In this document: positions 1-9,095 of the stretch, in pieces
How the letters are laid out: each line of letters opens with the position of its first letter
How positions within the stretch are numbered: the first letter of the stretch is position 1
Source of the DNA: Limnobacter olei
Lineage (GTDB): Bacteria > Pseudomonadota > Gammaproteobacteria > Burkholderiales > Burkholderiaceae_B
Assembly: GCF_029087225.1 (NCBI RefSeq)
Contig: NZ_JARFJD010000005.1
Location: 114,226-178,225 of the forward strand
Reading direction: 5' to 3'
Length of the DNA: 64,000 nt
Program-made: the position numbers and the translations under genes
The notes under the pieces: model-generated
Told to the model about the DNA's origin: nothing
What the model saw: the letters and a program-made list of their open reading frames with translations, nothing else
Databases searched by the model: none

Positions 1-1856
1 GGCAAGTTGTCACCAAAACGAATTTCCTTGGGCTTGGCAATCGGGCCAATGTCCTTGCCCACCCAGTTACGCAGGTCCATGGCCAGTTTCTGTCCGGCTT
101 CACCTGTGGGGCGATCGCCCTTCAACACCACGAAGGCCACAATCGCTTCACCGGTCAATTCATCGGGGCGCCCCACCACCGCCGCCTCGGCCACCAATTC
201 GTTGGCCACCAGAGAGCTTTCAATTTCCATGGTGCCCATGCGGTGTCCTGAGACGTTCAACACATCATCAATGCGACCCATGATGGTGAAATTACCGCTC
301 TCCTTGTCGCGCACCGCGCCGTCACCGGCAAGATACAATTTGCCGCCCAATTCTTCAGGGAAGTAGCTTTTCTTGAAGCGCTCGGGGTCGCCCCAAATGG
401 TGCGAATCATCGATGGCCATGGGCGCTTCACCACCAAAATGCCACCCTGGCCATTCGGCAGGTCACCACCCACTTCATCCACCACCGCCGCCATAATGCC
501 GGGCAGTGGCAATGTGCATGAACCGGGCACCAAGGGTGTAGCACCGGGCAGTGGCGTAATCATGTGGCCACCAGTTTCTGTTTGCCAGAAGGTGTCCACG
601 ATCGGGCACTTTTCGCCGCCCACATTCTTGTAGTACCACATCCAGGCTTCGGGGTTGATCGGCTCACCCACGGAGCCCATCAAACGAAGGCTCGACAGGT
701 CGTAGCTCTTGGGGTGCACTTTCTCGTCGGCCTCGGACGCCTTGATCAAGGAGCGAATGGCAGTGGGTGCTGTGTAGAAAATAGTAGCACTGTGGCGCTG
801 AATCATTTCCCAGAAACGGCCAGCGTTCGGGTAGGTGGGCACGCCTTCAAACACGATTTGCGTGGCGCCTACAGCCAATGGGCCATAAGTAATGTAGGTG
901 TGGCCGGTAATCCAGCCAATATCAGCCGTACACCAAAACACATCATTGGGCTTGATGTCGAATGTCCACTTCATGGTGAGCATGGCCCACAACAAATAAC
1001 CAGCTGAACTGTGCTGCACACCCTTGGGTTTACCTGTTGAGCCCGAGGTGTAGAGAATGAATAGCGGATGCTCGGAATCCACCATTTCAGGCGCACATAC
1101 ATCGCTTTGCTTGTCAGCCAACTCGTGCATGTAAATGTCGCGACCGGCCTGCATGCCTACGTCTGCACCGGTGCGCTTATACACAATGACATTCTTCACA
1201 GCATCGCAGCCACCCAGGCTCAGCGCTTCATCCACAATGCTTTTCAAAGGCAACTGTTTGCCACCACGCACTTGTTGATCAGCGGTGAACACAGCCACGG
1301 CACCAGTGTCCACGATGCGGTCTTGCAAAGCCTTGGCTGAGAAACCACCAAACACGACGGAATGCGTCGCACCGATGCGCGCACAGGCTTGCATGGCCGC
1401 AACACCTTCCACACTCATGGGCATGTAAATTACTACACGGTCGCCCTTCTTTACACCCAGGCTTTTCAGTCCGTTTGCAATGCGGCTCACCTTGCCCAGC
1501 AATTCCTTGTAGGTCACCTTGGTCACTTCACCGCCATCGGCTTCGAAAATCAAGGCCACCTTGTCACCGAGACCCGCGTCCACGTTTTTGTCCAGGCAGT
1601 TGGCCGATACGTTCAATTCGCCGCCGGTGAACCATTTGTAGAATGGGGGGTTGGATTCGTCCAGTACCTGGTTGTAGGCCTTGCCAAACTGCAGATTCTC
1701 TTTGGCCAGGCGAGCCCAGAAACCTTCGAAATCGGTTTCAGCTTCCTTGCACAGGGCCTTGTATGCGTCCATGCCGCCAATTGCGGCGCTGCGCTGCCAG
1801 TCTGCACTGGGCTGAAACACACGCGTTTCGTGTGACACTGATTCGATTGATGACAT
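1..1856 (-). CDS. acs: acetyl-CoA synthetase (acetate--CoA ligase), 3' end beyond the window
   Basis: ATP-dependent activation of acetate to acetyl-CoA through acetyl-AMP, in the cytoplasm. The reverse strand is open from an ATG at 1856 to the window edge, 618 codons, so roughly the last 40 residues are missing, including the usual C-terminal acetylated-lysine motif. Visible landmarks are the AMP-binding loop [13 protein letters not shown] near residue 270, an [13 protein letters not shown] block, [11 protein letters not shown] near residue 420 and GHRMGT near residue 530, all typical of bacterial Acs. A strong Shine-Dalgarno (GGAGGACAGG) lies just before the ATG. It reads away from the UPF0114 gene. 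A second family member, prpE, lies 3 kb away, so the two probably divide acetate and propionate. Confidence 0.95.
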   Translation of the reverse strand, partial: MSSIESVSHETRVFQPSADWQRSAAIGGMDAYKALCKEAETDFEGFWARLAKENLQFGKAYNQVLDESNPPFYKWFTGGELNVSANCLDKNVDAGLGDKVALIFEADGGEVTKVTYKELLGKVSRIANGLKSLGVKKGDRVVIYMPMSVEGVAAMQACARIGATHSVVFGGFSAKALQDRIVDTGAVAVFTADQQVRGGKQLPLKSIVDEALSLGGCDAVKNVIVYKRTGADVGMQAGRDIYMHELADKQSDVCAPEMVDSEHPLFILYTSGSTGKPKGVQHSSAGYLLWAMLTMKWTFDIKPNDVFWCTADIGWITGHTYITYGPLAVGATQIVFEGVPTYPNAGRFWEMIQRHSATIFYTAPTAIRSLIKASEADEKVHPKSYDLSSLRLMGSVGEPINPEAWMWYYKNVGGEKCPIVDTFWQTETGGHMITPLPGATPLVPGSCTLPLPGIMAAVVDEVGGDLPNGQGGILVVKRPWPSMIRTIWGDPERFKKSYFPEELGGKLYLAGDGAVRDKESGNFTIMGRIDDVLNVSGHRMGTMEIESSLVANELVAEAAVVGRPDELTGEAIVAFVVLKGDRPTGEAGQKLAMDLRNWVGKDIGPIAKPKEIRFGDNL

Positions 1857-2004
1857 CCTGTCCTCCAAGGGTTACTTAGTTTTCTATTAATTTAGTTTGC
1901 ATAAACAATAGGCAAAAGCTCTTACTCTCACCTTACACCATGGCGCACCACAGCAATTCGCGTTCCAGCCCGGTGCAAGTAGCACCTGTGTAGCTTGGTT
2001 CTGC

Positions 2005-2010
2005 TATAGT
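2005..2010 (+). promoter_or_regulatory. extended -10 promoter for the UPF0114 gene
   Basis: TGCTATAGT (2002-2010) matches an extended -10 (TGnTATAAT-like). No convincing -35 is present 17 bp upstream, which is usual for extended -10 promoters. It lies 50 bp before the ATG at 2060 in the divergent acs/UPF0114 spacer. Confidence 0.45.
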
Positions 2011-2059
2011 TTCCGCCATCACCCCATTAACTATTGCTGCACTGCACACTTGTCACAAA

Positions 2060-2596
2060 ATGGAACAACAGAAAAAACTACCACCACCCCGATTGGCCCG
2101 TCTAATCTTCATGAGCCGTTGGCTTCAATTGCCGCTGTACCTTGGACTGATCGTCGCGCAAGGTGTTTATGTTTACCACTTTCTGATTGAACTCTGGCAC
2201 CTGGTTACCGGTGCCACCAATCACACACTGGATGAAGCTGGCATCATGTTGGTGGTTCTCGGCCTGATCGATGTGGTCATGATATCCAACCTTCTAATCA
2301 TGGTGATTGTGGGCGGCTACGAGACATTTGTAAGCCGAATGCATCTGGAAAACCATCCCGATCAACCCGAATGGCTGGACCATGTAAACGCCTCTGTTTT
2401 GAAAGTGAAGCTGGCAATGGCGATCATCGGCATTTCCTCCATTCATCTGCTGAAAACATTCATCAATGCTGAACAGTACGATGAGAAAACCATCATTGCA
2501 CAGGCGTCAATCCACATGATTTTCCTCGTATCTGCTGTGGCAATCGCATACTGCGATAAGCTGTTGAACGAGTCAGCCTCTCCCAAAAAACATTAA
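2060..2596 (+). CDS. UPF0114 (YqhA-type) inner-membrane protein
   Basis: A 178-residue protein of the UPF0114/YqhA family (TIGR00645-like). The family is a set of small multi-span membrane proteins without an established function. The sequence shows hydrophobic spans around residues 18-45, 65-92, 115-135 and 150-168. It also has family landmarks: [12 protein letters not shown] at the start, GGYETFVS near residue 90 and SSIHLLKTF near residue 132. The length is normal for the family. It sits 39 bp upstream of the class I fumarase gene and may be co-transcribed, but nothing links it to fumarate metabolism. Assignment to the family is firm; the function is unknown. Confidence 0.88.
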   Translation: MEQQKKLPPPRLARLIFMSRWLQLPLYLGLIVAQGVYVYHFLIELWHLVTGATNHTLDEAGIMLVVLGLIDVVMISNLLIMVIVGGYETFVSRMHLENHPDQPEWLDHVNASVLKVKLAMAIIGISSIHLLKTFINAEQYDEKTIIAQASIHMIFLVSAVAIAYCDKLLNESASPKKH

Positions 2597-2635
2597 AATA
2601 GCGGGCTAAGCACCCAATTTGATCAGGAGCAGTTC

Positions 2636-4156
2636 ATGACCACCATCAAGCAAGAAGACTTCATCAGCTCGATCGCCGATGCCTTTCAGTACATTTCTTA
2701 TTACCATCCGCTTGACTACATTCAGGCACTGGGCAAGGCGTACGAACGCGAAGAAAGTGCTGCTGCCAAAGATGCAATTGCGCAAATCCTGACCAACAGC
2801 CGCATGTGCGCAGAAGGCAAGCGCCCTATTTGTCAAGACACCGGTATTTCAGTGGTGTTCCTGAAAGTGGGCATGAACGTGCGTTGGGAATCCACCATGA
2901 GTGTTTCCGACATGGTGAACGAGGGCGTGCGCCGTGCTTACCTGCACCCCGACAACAAACTGCGTGCCTCTGTGCTTAGCGATCCTGCGGGTGCCCGTAA
3001 AAATACCAAAGACAACACACCCGCCGTGATTCACTACGAAATTGTGCCCGGCGATGATGTAGAAGTGATTTGTGCAGCCAAGGGTGGCGGCTCGGAAAAC
3101 AAGTCCAAGATGGTGATGTTGAACCCCTCGGATTCAATCGTGGACTGGGTACTGAAAACTGTTCCCACCATGGGCGCGGGCTGGTGCCCCCCGGGTATTT
3201 TGGGGATTGGTATTGGTGGCACGCCCGAAAAAGCGATGCTGCTGGCCAAAGAAAGCCTGATGGCCCCTTGCGATATTCATGAACTGCTAGAGCGCGGCCC
3301 CAGCAACCGGATTGAAGAACTGCGCCTTGAGCTGTACGACAAAGTAAACTCACTGGGCATTGGTGCGCAAGGGCTTGGTGGCCTGACCACCGTGCTGGAC
3401 GTGAAGATTCTGGATTACCCCACACACGCTGCGTCGCTGCCCATCGCGATGATTCCGAATTGTGCAGCCACACGTCACGTGCATTTCCATTTGCATGGTG
3501 ATGGACCAGCCAAGCTGGAAGTGCCCAATCTGGCCGACTGGCCACAAGTCAGCTGGACTGCTGACACAGAAAAAAGCAAACGTGTCGATTTGGACAAACT
3601 GACCCCCGAGGAAGTGGCCAGCTGGAAGCCAGGTCAAACCTTGTTGCTGAACGGCAAAATGTTGACTGGTCGGGACGCCGCGCACAAGCGCATCGCTGAC
3701 ATGCTGGCCAAAGGCGAAAAACTGCCAGTGGATTTCACAAACCGCGTGATTTATTACGTGGGCCCGGTAGACCCAGTGCGCGACGAGGCGGTTGGTCCAG
3801 CAGGCCCCACTACGGCCACCCGCATGGACAAGTTCACCCGCATGATGCTGGAGAAAACCGGCTTGATCGCCATGATTGGCAAAGCCGAACGCGGCCCAGT
3901 GGCCATTGAAGCAATTCGTGACAACAAATCAGCCTACCTGATGGCTGTGGGTGGTGCGGCTTATCTGGTTTCAAAGGCAATCACCAACGCAAAAGTGGTT
4001 GGCTTTGAAGACTTGGGTATGGAAGCGATTTACGAGTTCGAGATCAAGGACATGCCGGTCACAGTGGCCGTGGACAGCACGGGTATTTCCGTGCACAACA
4101 CAGGCCCGAAAGAGTGGCAAGCCAAGATCGGAAAAATTCCCGTCAGCGTGGCTTAA
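2636..4156 (+). CDS. fumA: class I (iron-sulfur) fumarate hydratase
   Basis: Reversible hydration of fumarate to malate in the TCA cycle by the oxygen-sensitive [4Fe-4S] class of fumarase. The 506-residue length fits the single-chain FumA/FumB form with fused alpha and beta domains. PICQDTG near residue 62, GAGWCPPG near 182 and PNCAATRHVHFHL near 275 carry cysteines of the type that hold the cluster. The beta domain begins around residue 330, and the C-terminal half ends with DSTGISVHNTGP near 482. The ATG is preceded by AGGAG at good spacing. Whether the protein is closer to FumA or FumB cannot be decided here, so the symbol denotes the class. It follows a UPF0114 gene closely and faces an M48-like protease gene. 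Confidence 0.93.
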   Translation: MTTIKQEDFISSIADAFQYISYYHPLDYIQALGKAYEREESAAAKDAIAQILTNSRMCAEGKRPICQDTGISVVFLKVGMNVRWESTMSVSDMVNEGVRRAYLHPDNKLRASVLSDPAGARKNTKDNTPAVIHYEIVPGDDVEVICAAKGGGSENKSKMVMLNPSDSIVDWVLKTVPTMGAGWCPPGILGIGIGGTPEKAMLLAKESLMAPCDIHELLERGPSNRIEELRLELYDKVNSLGIGAQGLGGLTTVLDVKILDYPTHAASLPIAMIPNCAATRHVHFHLHGDGPAKLEVPNLADWPQVSWTADTEKSKRVDLDKLTPEEVASWKPGQTLLLNGKMLTGRDAAHKRIADMLAKGEKLPVDFTNRVIYYVGPVDPVRDEAVGPAGPTTATRMDKFTRMMLEKTGLIAMIGKAERGPVAIEAIRDNKSAYLMAVGGAAYLVSKAITNAKVVGFEDLGMEAIYEFEIKDMPVTVAVDSTGISVHNTGPKEWQAKIGKIPVSVA

Positions 4157-4169
4157 CCATCCACCACAG

Positions 4170-4937
4170 CTAACCGACGCTGGTTTTGCGCCACCATCTT
4201 GGCATGGCGCAGGCCAGCACCGCAATTGTCAGCAAAACCGACACCTCAAACCCATACAAGGTGTCGCCGGCATAGCCGTCAGCACCTGATGCTGGCCAGC
4301 TTTCCACCGCCGCTTTTACTGTCGAATCAATAGAATCGATAGGCTGGGTGTAGCTAGGCACCAAAGCTGCCAATACTTCCGCATCACTTAATTGCATGGC
4401 CAAATGATTAAATGTGCCTGAGAAATCCTCAGCCACCAGAGTGTCCTCACCTGCCTTGATTTTTGAAACCCGCAAGGTACCTTCCGGGTGCTGGATGCTC
4501 TTGCTTTCGCCAAGCAAGAACGAGGCTCCGGCAACAGGATCGTGCCCCAAACCCATGACCAATGTCGCGCCGAACAAATCGGCCTGCAGTTCCATTTCAC
4601 GCATCAATTTGGAATAGTCGCGCTTAAGATCGAACGACAACATGAACTCATCCAGGCTGGACACAATGCCATACTGCTGCTGGATTTCAAGCGTTTTTTG
4701 AGGATGCTTCAACACCAAATGACCGTACTCATGAGCAATCAAAAACGCCAACTGCTCGCTGTTCATGAACTGAATCCGATCCAGTCCGATGCTTAAATTC
4801 GCGGCGCCCTGCTCGTCAATCCAGGTGCCCACCATGGTGCTGTCTTGAATGAAATGGACTTGCGTGGGCACACCATTGAAAAAATGGTTGTCGAACAACA
4901 CGCTGAGCTTGAGTACTTCCAGCGAATGATTTGCCAT
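4170..4937 (-). CDS. M48-like zinc metalloprotease with a C-terminal membrane anchor
   Basis: A 255-residue protein with the zinc motif HEYGH in LIAHEYGHLVLKH near residue 90. A likely third ligand lies in MELQADLFGA near residue 138 (ExxAD, as in M48 peptidases). There is no N-terminal signal or membrane span. The only strong hydrophobic stretch is at residues 232-246, followed by WWRK, which suggests a tail-anchored protein with the catalytic domain in the cytoplasm. GGAGGG precedes the ATG. It converges with the fumarase gene 13 bp away. Substrate and biological role are unknown; Oma1/BepA-type quality control is possible, but those family members have a different layout. Confidence 0.7.
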   Translation of the reverse strand: MANHSLEVLKLSVLFDNHFFNGVPTQVHFIQDSTMVGTWIDEQGAANLSIGLDRIQFMNSEQLAFLIAHEYGHLVLKHPQKTLEIQQQYGIVSSLDEFMLSFDLKRDYSKLMREMELQADLFGATLVMGLGHDPVAGASFLLGESKSIQHPEGTLRVSKIKAGEDTLVAEDFSGTFNHLAMQLSDAEVLAALVPSYTQPIDSIDSTVKAAVESWPASGADGYAGDTLYGFEVSVLLTIAVLACAMPRWWRKTSVG

Positions 4938-5058
4938 TCAGTAGCCCTCCCTGAAACGGCCAGTGACAAACCATTAAAACACGTTTTAAAACACACCACA
5001 AAACCTAAACAAACCCTGATTTTCTGGTCTGTTTTCAAGCTTCATTGGTGTGCTTCGT

Positions 5059-6972
5059 TCACGCCATTGCGTTCTTGATTTGCGCAAGTGCAGTGGGGTC
5101 CTCAATGGTGGTCATGTCGCCTGGGTCCCGGCCTTCGCACACCGCCTGAATTGACCTGCGCAGCAATTTGCCGGAACGGGTCTTGGGCAACACATTCACA
5201 AAGTAAACGCGTGCGGGCCTGGCCACTGCGCCCAACTGGGAATCCACCACCTTCATGATCTCGGCTTCCAGTGTTTTGGCTTGTGTCTCGTTGACTGCGT
5301 CAGCCGACTTCAAAATGGCAAACGCCACAGCCACCTGCCCCTTCACCTGGTCAGCCACACCCACCACTGCTACCTCGGCGACTGCGGGATGGGAGGAAAT
5401 ACTTTCCTCAATCTCGCGGGTTCCCAAACGGTGACCAGCCACATTGATCACATCGTCGGTGCGGCCAAGGATAAAAAAGTACCCGTCCTCGTCGCGAATG
5501 CCCCAATCGAAAGTGGAATACACCTGCCGGGTTTTAAAGCTTGACCAGTAAGTTTTTACAAACCGCTCATCGTCGCCCCACACGGTCTGCATGCAACCGG
5601 GCGGCAGTGGCCCTTCAATGGCCACCACTCCTTTTTCGTTGGTCCTGCAGGGTTGCGCGGTGTCTTCATTCAACACATTCACGTTGAAACCAAACACCGG
5701 CACACCAGGGCTGCCCAACTTACCGGGCATTTCTTCAACGCCACGCTGTATCGCCAAAATTGGCCAGCCAGTTTCAGTTTGCCAATAGTTGTCAACAATC
5801 GGCTTTCCAATAGCCCCTGAAATCCAGTCTGAAGTGGTTTCATCCAAAGGCTCGCCCGCAAGAAACAGTGCTTTCAGCGAACTTAAATCGTATTTGCTCA
5901 AATAGGCGGGATCCTGTTTCTTCAGCACGCGCACAGCCGTTGGTGCCGAGAACAACACCGACACCTTGTGATCCTGAACGATCTTCCACCAAATGCCAGC
6001 GTCAGGCCGAATGGGTAAGCCCTCGTACATCACCGTGGCCATGCCTGCGATCAAAGGGCCGTAAATAATGTAGCTGTGTCCCACAACCCAGCCAATGTCG
6101 CTGGTCGCAAAAAACGTTTTTCCCTTCTCGCCCATGAAAATGTATTTCATTGAAGCAGCAAGGGCCACGGCGTACCCACCTACGTCGCGCTGCACACCCT
6201 TCGGTTTGCCGGTGGTGCCGCTGGTGTACAAAATATAACTGGTGTCTGTCGCCTCAAGCCAGGTTACTGGGACTTTGGCCGTAGCCAGTTCTTTGCGCAA
6301 TGCAGCGTAGTCGTGGTCTCGCCCTTTCACAGTGTCAAATGGCACCAAGCCCCGGTTCACCATCAACACATGGCCAGGCTTGTAGCTTGAACGGGCAATC
6401 GCTTCGTCCAGCAGTGGTTTGTAAGCGACTGCCTTGCCAGCGCGTGAACCTGCATCGGCCGAGACAATCACCTTCGGTTTTGCGTCTTCAATTCTTGAAG
6501 CAAGGCTGTGTGATGCAAAACCGCCAAACACCACCGAATGAATTGCACCGATTCGCGCACAAGCCAGCATTGCAAAGGTCGCTTCTGGAATCATGGGCAT
6601 GTAGATCAACACACGGTCGCCTTTTTTCACACCCATTTTTTGCAGCATCGCAGCAGCAATTTGCACTTCTTGGTGCAATTGGCGAAATGTATAAACCTTT
6701 TCTTGATTAACTTCAGTGGACACATAGATTAGTGCGGGCTTGTCGCCCAACTGATCAAGATGCCGATCCACGGCGTTGTAACACAGATTGGTTTCTCCAC
6801 CCACGTACCAATCGGCAAAAGGGGGTTTGCTGTCATCCAGCACTTTCTCGAACGGCTTTTGCCAATGAATCAAGTCCGCCTGACGAGCCCAAAAACCCTT
6901 GGGATTGCGGATGGATTCATCGTACAAATTCTGATAAGTCCCATTGGACTGGTGCTTCGCTTGCTCAACCAC
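5059..6972 (-). CDS. prpE: propionyl-CoA synthetase (propionate--CoA ligase)
   Basis: ATP-dependent activation of propionate (with some acetate activity in the family) to the CoA thioester, feeding the methylcitrate route. 637 residues from the GTG at 6972. I chose this start because GAGGAG lies 8 nt upstream; an in-frame TTG at 6999 would add nine residues but has no Shine-Dalgarno. Landmarks are NPKGFWARQA near the N terminus, [15 protein letters not shown] near residue 250, DNYWQTETGWP near 395 and the C-terminal PKTRSGKLLRR, whose lysine is the acetylation-regulated residue in this family. No prpB, prpC or prpD is nearby, so it stands alone here. An acetyl- or acetoacetyl-CoA ligase role is a less likely alternative. 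Confidence 0.88.
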   Translation of the reverse strand: MVEQAKHQSNGTYQNLYDESIRNPKGFWARQADLIHWQKPFEKVLDDSKPPFADWYVGGETNLCYNAVDRHLDQLGDKPALIYVSTEVNQEKVYTFRQLHQEVQIAAAMLQKMGVKKGDRVLIYMPMIPEATFAMLACARIGAIHSVVFGGFASHSLASRIEDAKPKVIVSADAGSRAGKAVAYKPLLDEAIARSSYKPGHVLMVNRGLVPFDTVKGRDHDYAALRKELATAKVPVTWLEATDTSYILYTSGTTGKPKGVQRDVGGYAVALAASMKYIFMGEKGKTFFATSDIGWVVGHSYIIYGPLIAGMATVMYEGLPIRPDAGIWWKIVQDHKVSVLFSAPTAVRVLKKQDPAYLSKYDLSSLKALFLAGEPLDETTSDWISGAIGKPIVDNYWQTETGWPILAIQRGVEEMPGKLGSPGVPVFGFNVNVLNEDTAQPCRTNEKGVVAIEGPLPPGCMQTVWGDDERFVKTYWSSFKTRQVYSTFDWGIRDEDGYFFILGRTDDVINVAGHRLGTREIEESISSHPAVAEVAVVGVADQVKGQVAVAFAILKSADAVNETQAKTLEAEIMKVVDSQLGAVARPARVYFVNVLPKTRSGKLLRRSIQAVCEGRDPGDMTTIEDPTALAQIKNAMA

Positions 6973-7074
6973 AGCGCTGTCTCCTCGTTCTTGTTGCAAT
7001 CAATGTAGAAACTCGCGCTTACGACACTCTGACTACTGCAAAAATTATTGTTAAACGAGAACACTTCTTGTTAC

Positions 7075-7093
7075 ATAAATGATTACTATTTGC
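7075..7093. promoter_or_regulatory. weak Fur-box-like site upstream of the iron-binding protein
   Basis: ATAAATGATTACTATTTGC matches about 11 of 19 positions of the GATAATGATAATCATTATC Fur consensus, with AATGAT and TATT in register. It lies 55 bp before the ATG of an iron transport gene, which makes Fur control plausible, but the match is weak. Confidence 0.3.
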
Positions 7094-7147
7094 TAAACTA
7101 AAGCAGTTTAATTTCAACCAACCACATTCAGGAAAGTCCCTATCACC

Positions 7148-8182
7148 ATGAATAACACTTTCAAAAAACTGATTTCAGTTTCCATCGCTGGCTTGATTGG
7201 CGTAAGCGCTGCCGCACAGGCCGACGAGAAAGTCATCAACCTGTACTCGGCCCGCCATTACTCGACAGATGAAAAAATGTACGAGGACTTTACCAAGCAA
7301 ACCGGCATTGCTATCAAGCGCCTCGAGTTGGGCGATGAGGCTCTGCTTGAGCGCATGCGCAGCGAAGGCGCGCGTAGCCCTGCCGATGTGGTGTTGCTTG
7401 TTGACGCTGCACGCCTTGCAACAGCCCAACAAGATGGCCTGTTTCAGCCTGTGAAATCCAAGGTGCTCAGCGACAAAATCCCGGCGCAGTTTACTGGTGA
7501 AAATGGCCTGTGGTATGCATTTTCAGCGCGCAGCCGCGTCATTGTGTACAACAAAGCAAACGTTGACCCCAAGCTTGCCCAAAACTATGAAGACTTGGCT
7601 AAGCCCGCTTTGAAGGGCAAGGTTTGTACCCGCACAGGCTCACATCCCTACATGCTCTCATTGATGAGCAGCATGATCAATCATCTGGGTGAAAAAGGTG
7701 CTGAAACCTGGGCGCAAGGCGTGGTCGCCAATATGGCTCGCAGCCCCAAGGGCGGTGATACTGACCAAATTCGTGCAGTGGCGACTGGTGAATGTGGCGT
7801 GGCCCTAACCAACAGCTACTACTGGGTGCGCCTGTTAAAGTCCGACAAGCCGGAAGACAAGGAAGTAGTGTCCAAGGTTGGTTTCATTTGGCCCAACCAA
7901 AGCAGCTATGGCGTGCACATGAACGTGTCTGGTGGTGCTGTGGCCAAAAACGCACCCAATCGCGAAGGTGCAATCAAGTTTCTGGAATACCTGGCCAGCG
8001 ATTCGGCTCAAAAATACTTCGCGAATGGCAACAATGAATGGCCAACAGTGCCTGGCGTGAAAGTAGACAATCCTGCTTTGGAGTCTTTGGGTACTTACAA
8101 GCAAGACGTAACACCTTCCAAAACACTGGCGGCGAACACAGCCTTGTCCCAGCAAATTATGGATCGCGTGGGTTACAAGTAA
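7148..8182 (+). CDS. periplasmic Fe(3+)-binding protein of an ABC transporter (FbpA/FutA type)
   Basis: A 344-residue extracellular solute-binding protein of the ferric iron family. It has a cleavable signal peptide (residues 1 to about 26, cleavage after AQA). The mature protein starts with EKVINLYSARHY, whose Tyr and His are typical first iron ligands, and LTNSYYWVRL near residue 220 carries the paired tyrosines that complete the site in FbpA/FutA1. The protein would capture Fe(3+) in the periplasm and deliver it to an inner-membrane permease. No permease or ATPase gene follows: a terminator lies 40 bp downstream and then a tetR gene, so it is an orphan binding protein here. A weak Fur-like box precedes it. 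Confidence 0.9.
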   Translation: MNNTFKKLISVSIAGLIGVSAAAQADEKVINLYSARHYSTDEKMYEDFTKQTGIAIKRLELGDEALLERMRSEGARSPADVVLLVDAARLATAQQDGLFQPVKSKVLSDKIPAQFTGENGLWYAFSARSRVIVYNKANVDPKLAQNYEDLAKPALKGKVCTRTGSHPYMLSLMSSMINHLGEKGAETWAQGVVANMARSPKGGDTDQIRAVATGECGVALTNSYYWVRLLKSDKPEDKEVVSKVGFIWPNQSSYGVHMNVSGGAVAKNAPNREGAIKFLEYLASDSAQKYFANGNNEWPTVPGVKVDNPALESLGTYKQDVTPSKTLAANTALSQQIMDRVGYK

Positions 8183-8220
8183 GAAAAAGCAGTAACTTAC
8201 CGACCGCTCACCCGTAAAAA

Positions 8221-8252
8221 GGCCTCACATTTTTTGTGGGGCTTTTTTTATT
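8221..8252 (+). terminator. rho-independent terminator of the iron-binding protein gene
   Basis: GCCTCACA (8222-8229) pairs with TGTGGGGC across a T-rich loop, one G-T pair included, followed by seven T's. It lies 40 bp after the stop codon at 8182. Confidence 0.8.
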
Positions 8253-8312
8253 CACAAAACTGAAAGAAGCTTGCTACACTTCAAAACATCCATGTAACCG
8301 GCTAGTAAATTG

Positions 8313-8972
8313 GTGAAAAAAGCGAACCACAACAACAAAAACGCGGCGCCTACCCTCGAGACAAAACGCCTGGGCACACGAAAGGTGCCCAAAGAACAAC
8401 GCATGAGTCAAATTCTGGACGTGGCAGGCTCAGTGTTCTCCCGCCACGGTTTTCACTCCACCAGCATGGAGCAAATCGCCGAGGGCGCTGGCGTGACCAA
8501 ACCCCTGCTTTACCGCTACTTTGGCTCAAAAGATGCGCTTTACCTGGCCACCATTACCCAGGTAGGCAATCACTTGATGTCGGGCTTAACCTTGCTAATG
8601 GCCAATCCCAATCCAAAAGAGCGGCTGAAGTTGATCATGCTCAGCTTTTTGACGTTTGTAGAACGTCACAGGGAAGGTTGGTCAGTGCTTTACAACGAGG
8701 CACTCACCAGCGTGGGGCCAGTCGGCGAGAAAGTTGCTTTCTTCAGAAACAGCTTTATTGAGGCCTCGGCCAAAACCATTGAAGAACTCAACGATCCATC
8801 AAAAGCCAAGAACGGCGACAAGGCCGGCATACAAGCGGTGGCCTTGGCCAATATCATGGTTGGCGCTGTTGAAGCGGGCGCCCGGTGGTGGATTCAACAT
8901 CCCGAAATTCCGATTCGCGACATGCAGAAAATGATCGAAACCAGTTTGATGCCGGGGCTGTCGGAACGATAA
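8313..8972 (+). CDS. TetR/AcrR family transcriptional regulator
   Basis: A 219-residue repressor-type protein with an N-terminal TetR helix-turn-helix around residues 34-80 (SMEQIAEGAGVTKPLLYRYF) and a divergent helical ligand-binding domain. The start is uncertain: TTG 8310, GTG 8313 and ATG 8403 (MSQILD) are all in frame, and none has a clear Shine-Dalgarno. The basic, lysine-rich first 30 residues are not typical of the family, so the shorter form is possible. It converges on the maoC-fadI-fabG4 operon, whose promoter region has a candidate TetR-type palindrome (12820-12835), so regulation of acyl-CoA metabolism is a reasonable guess. A dispersed repeat begins a few bases after its stop. 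Confidence 0.85.
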   Translation: MKKANHNNKNAAPTLETKRLGTRKVPKEQRMSQILDVAGSVFSRHGFHSTSMEQIAEGAGVTKPLLYRYFGSKDALYLATITQVGNHLMSGLTLLMANPNPKERLKLIMLSFLTFVERHREGWSVLYNEALTSVGPVGEKVAFFRNSFIEASAKTIEELNDPSKAKNGDKAGIQAVALANIMVGAVEAGARWWIQHPEIPIRDMQKMIETSLMPGLSER

Positions 8973-8978
8973 TCGCCA

Positions 8979-9066
8979 GCGCTTTTGCGTTTCGCATGAA
9001 CCGAGCAAGAAACAAAGATGGGGAATTCGACTTGAATCAAGGCGAAATGAGTGACGCGCTGCAAAC
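8979..9066. repeat. partial copy of a dispersed intergenic repeat
   Basis: This stretch aligns with 24567-24656 along its whole length. Shared blocks include GCGTTTCGCAT, ACCGAGC, GGGGAATTCGACTTG and GCTGCAAA. Only the right half of the larger palindromic element at 24.5 kb is present, so this copy cannot fold into the full hairpin. It starts 7 nt after the tetR stop codon and lies between the converging tetR and maoC genes. Confidence 0.75.
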
Positions 9067-9095
9067 CCAACCGAGCCACTCATTCAATCAAAAAA

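Noticed and set aside
7-1879. Several plus-strand open frames near the left edge
   Set aside because: All are antisense to acs, which is clearly coding on the minus strand.
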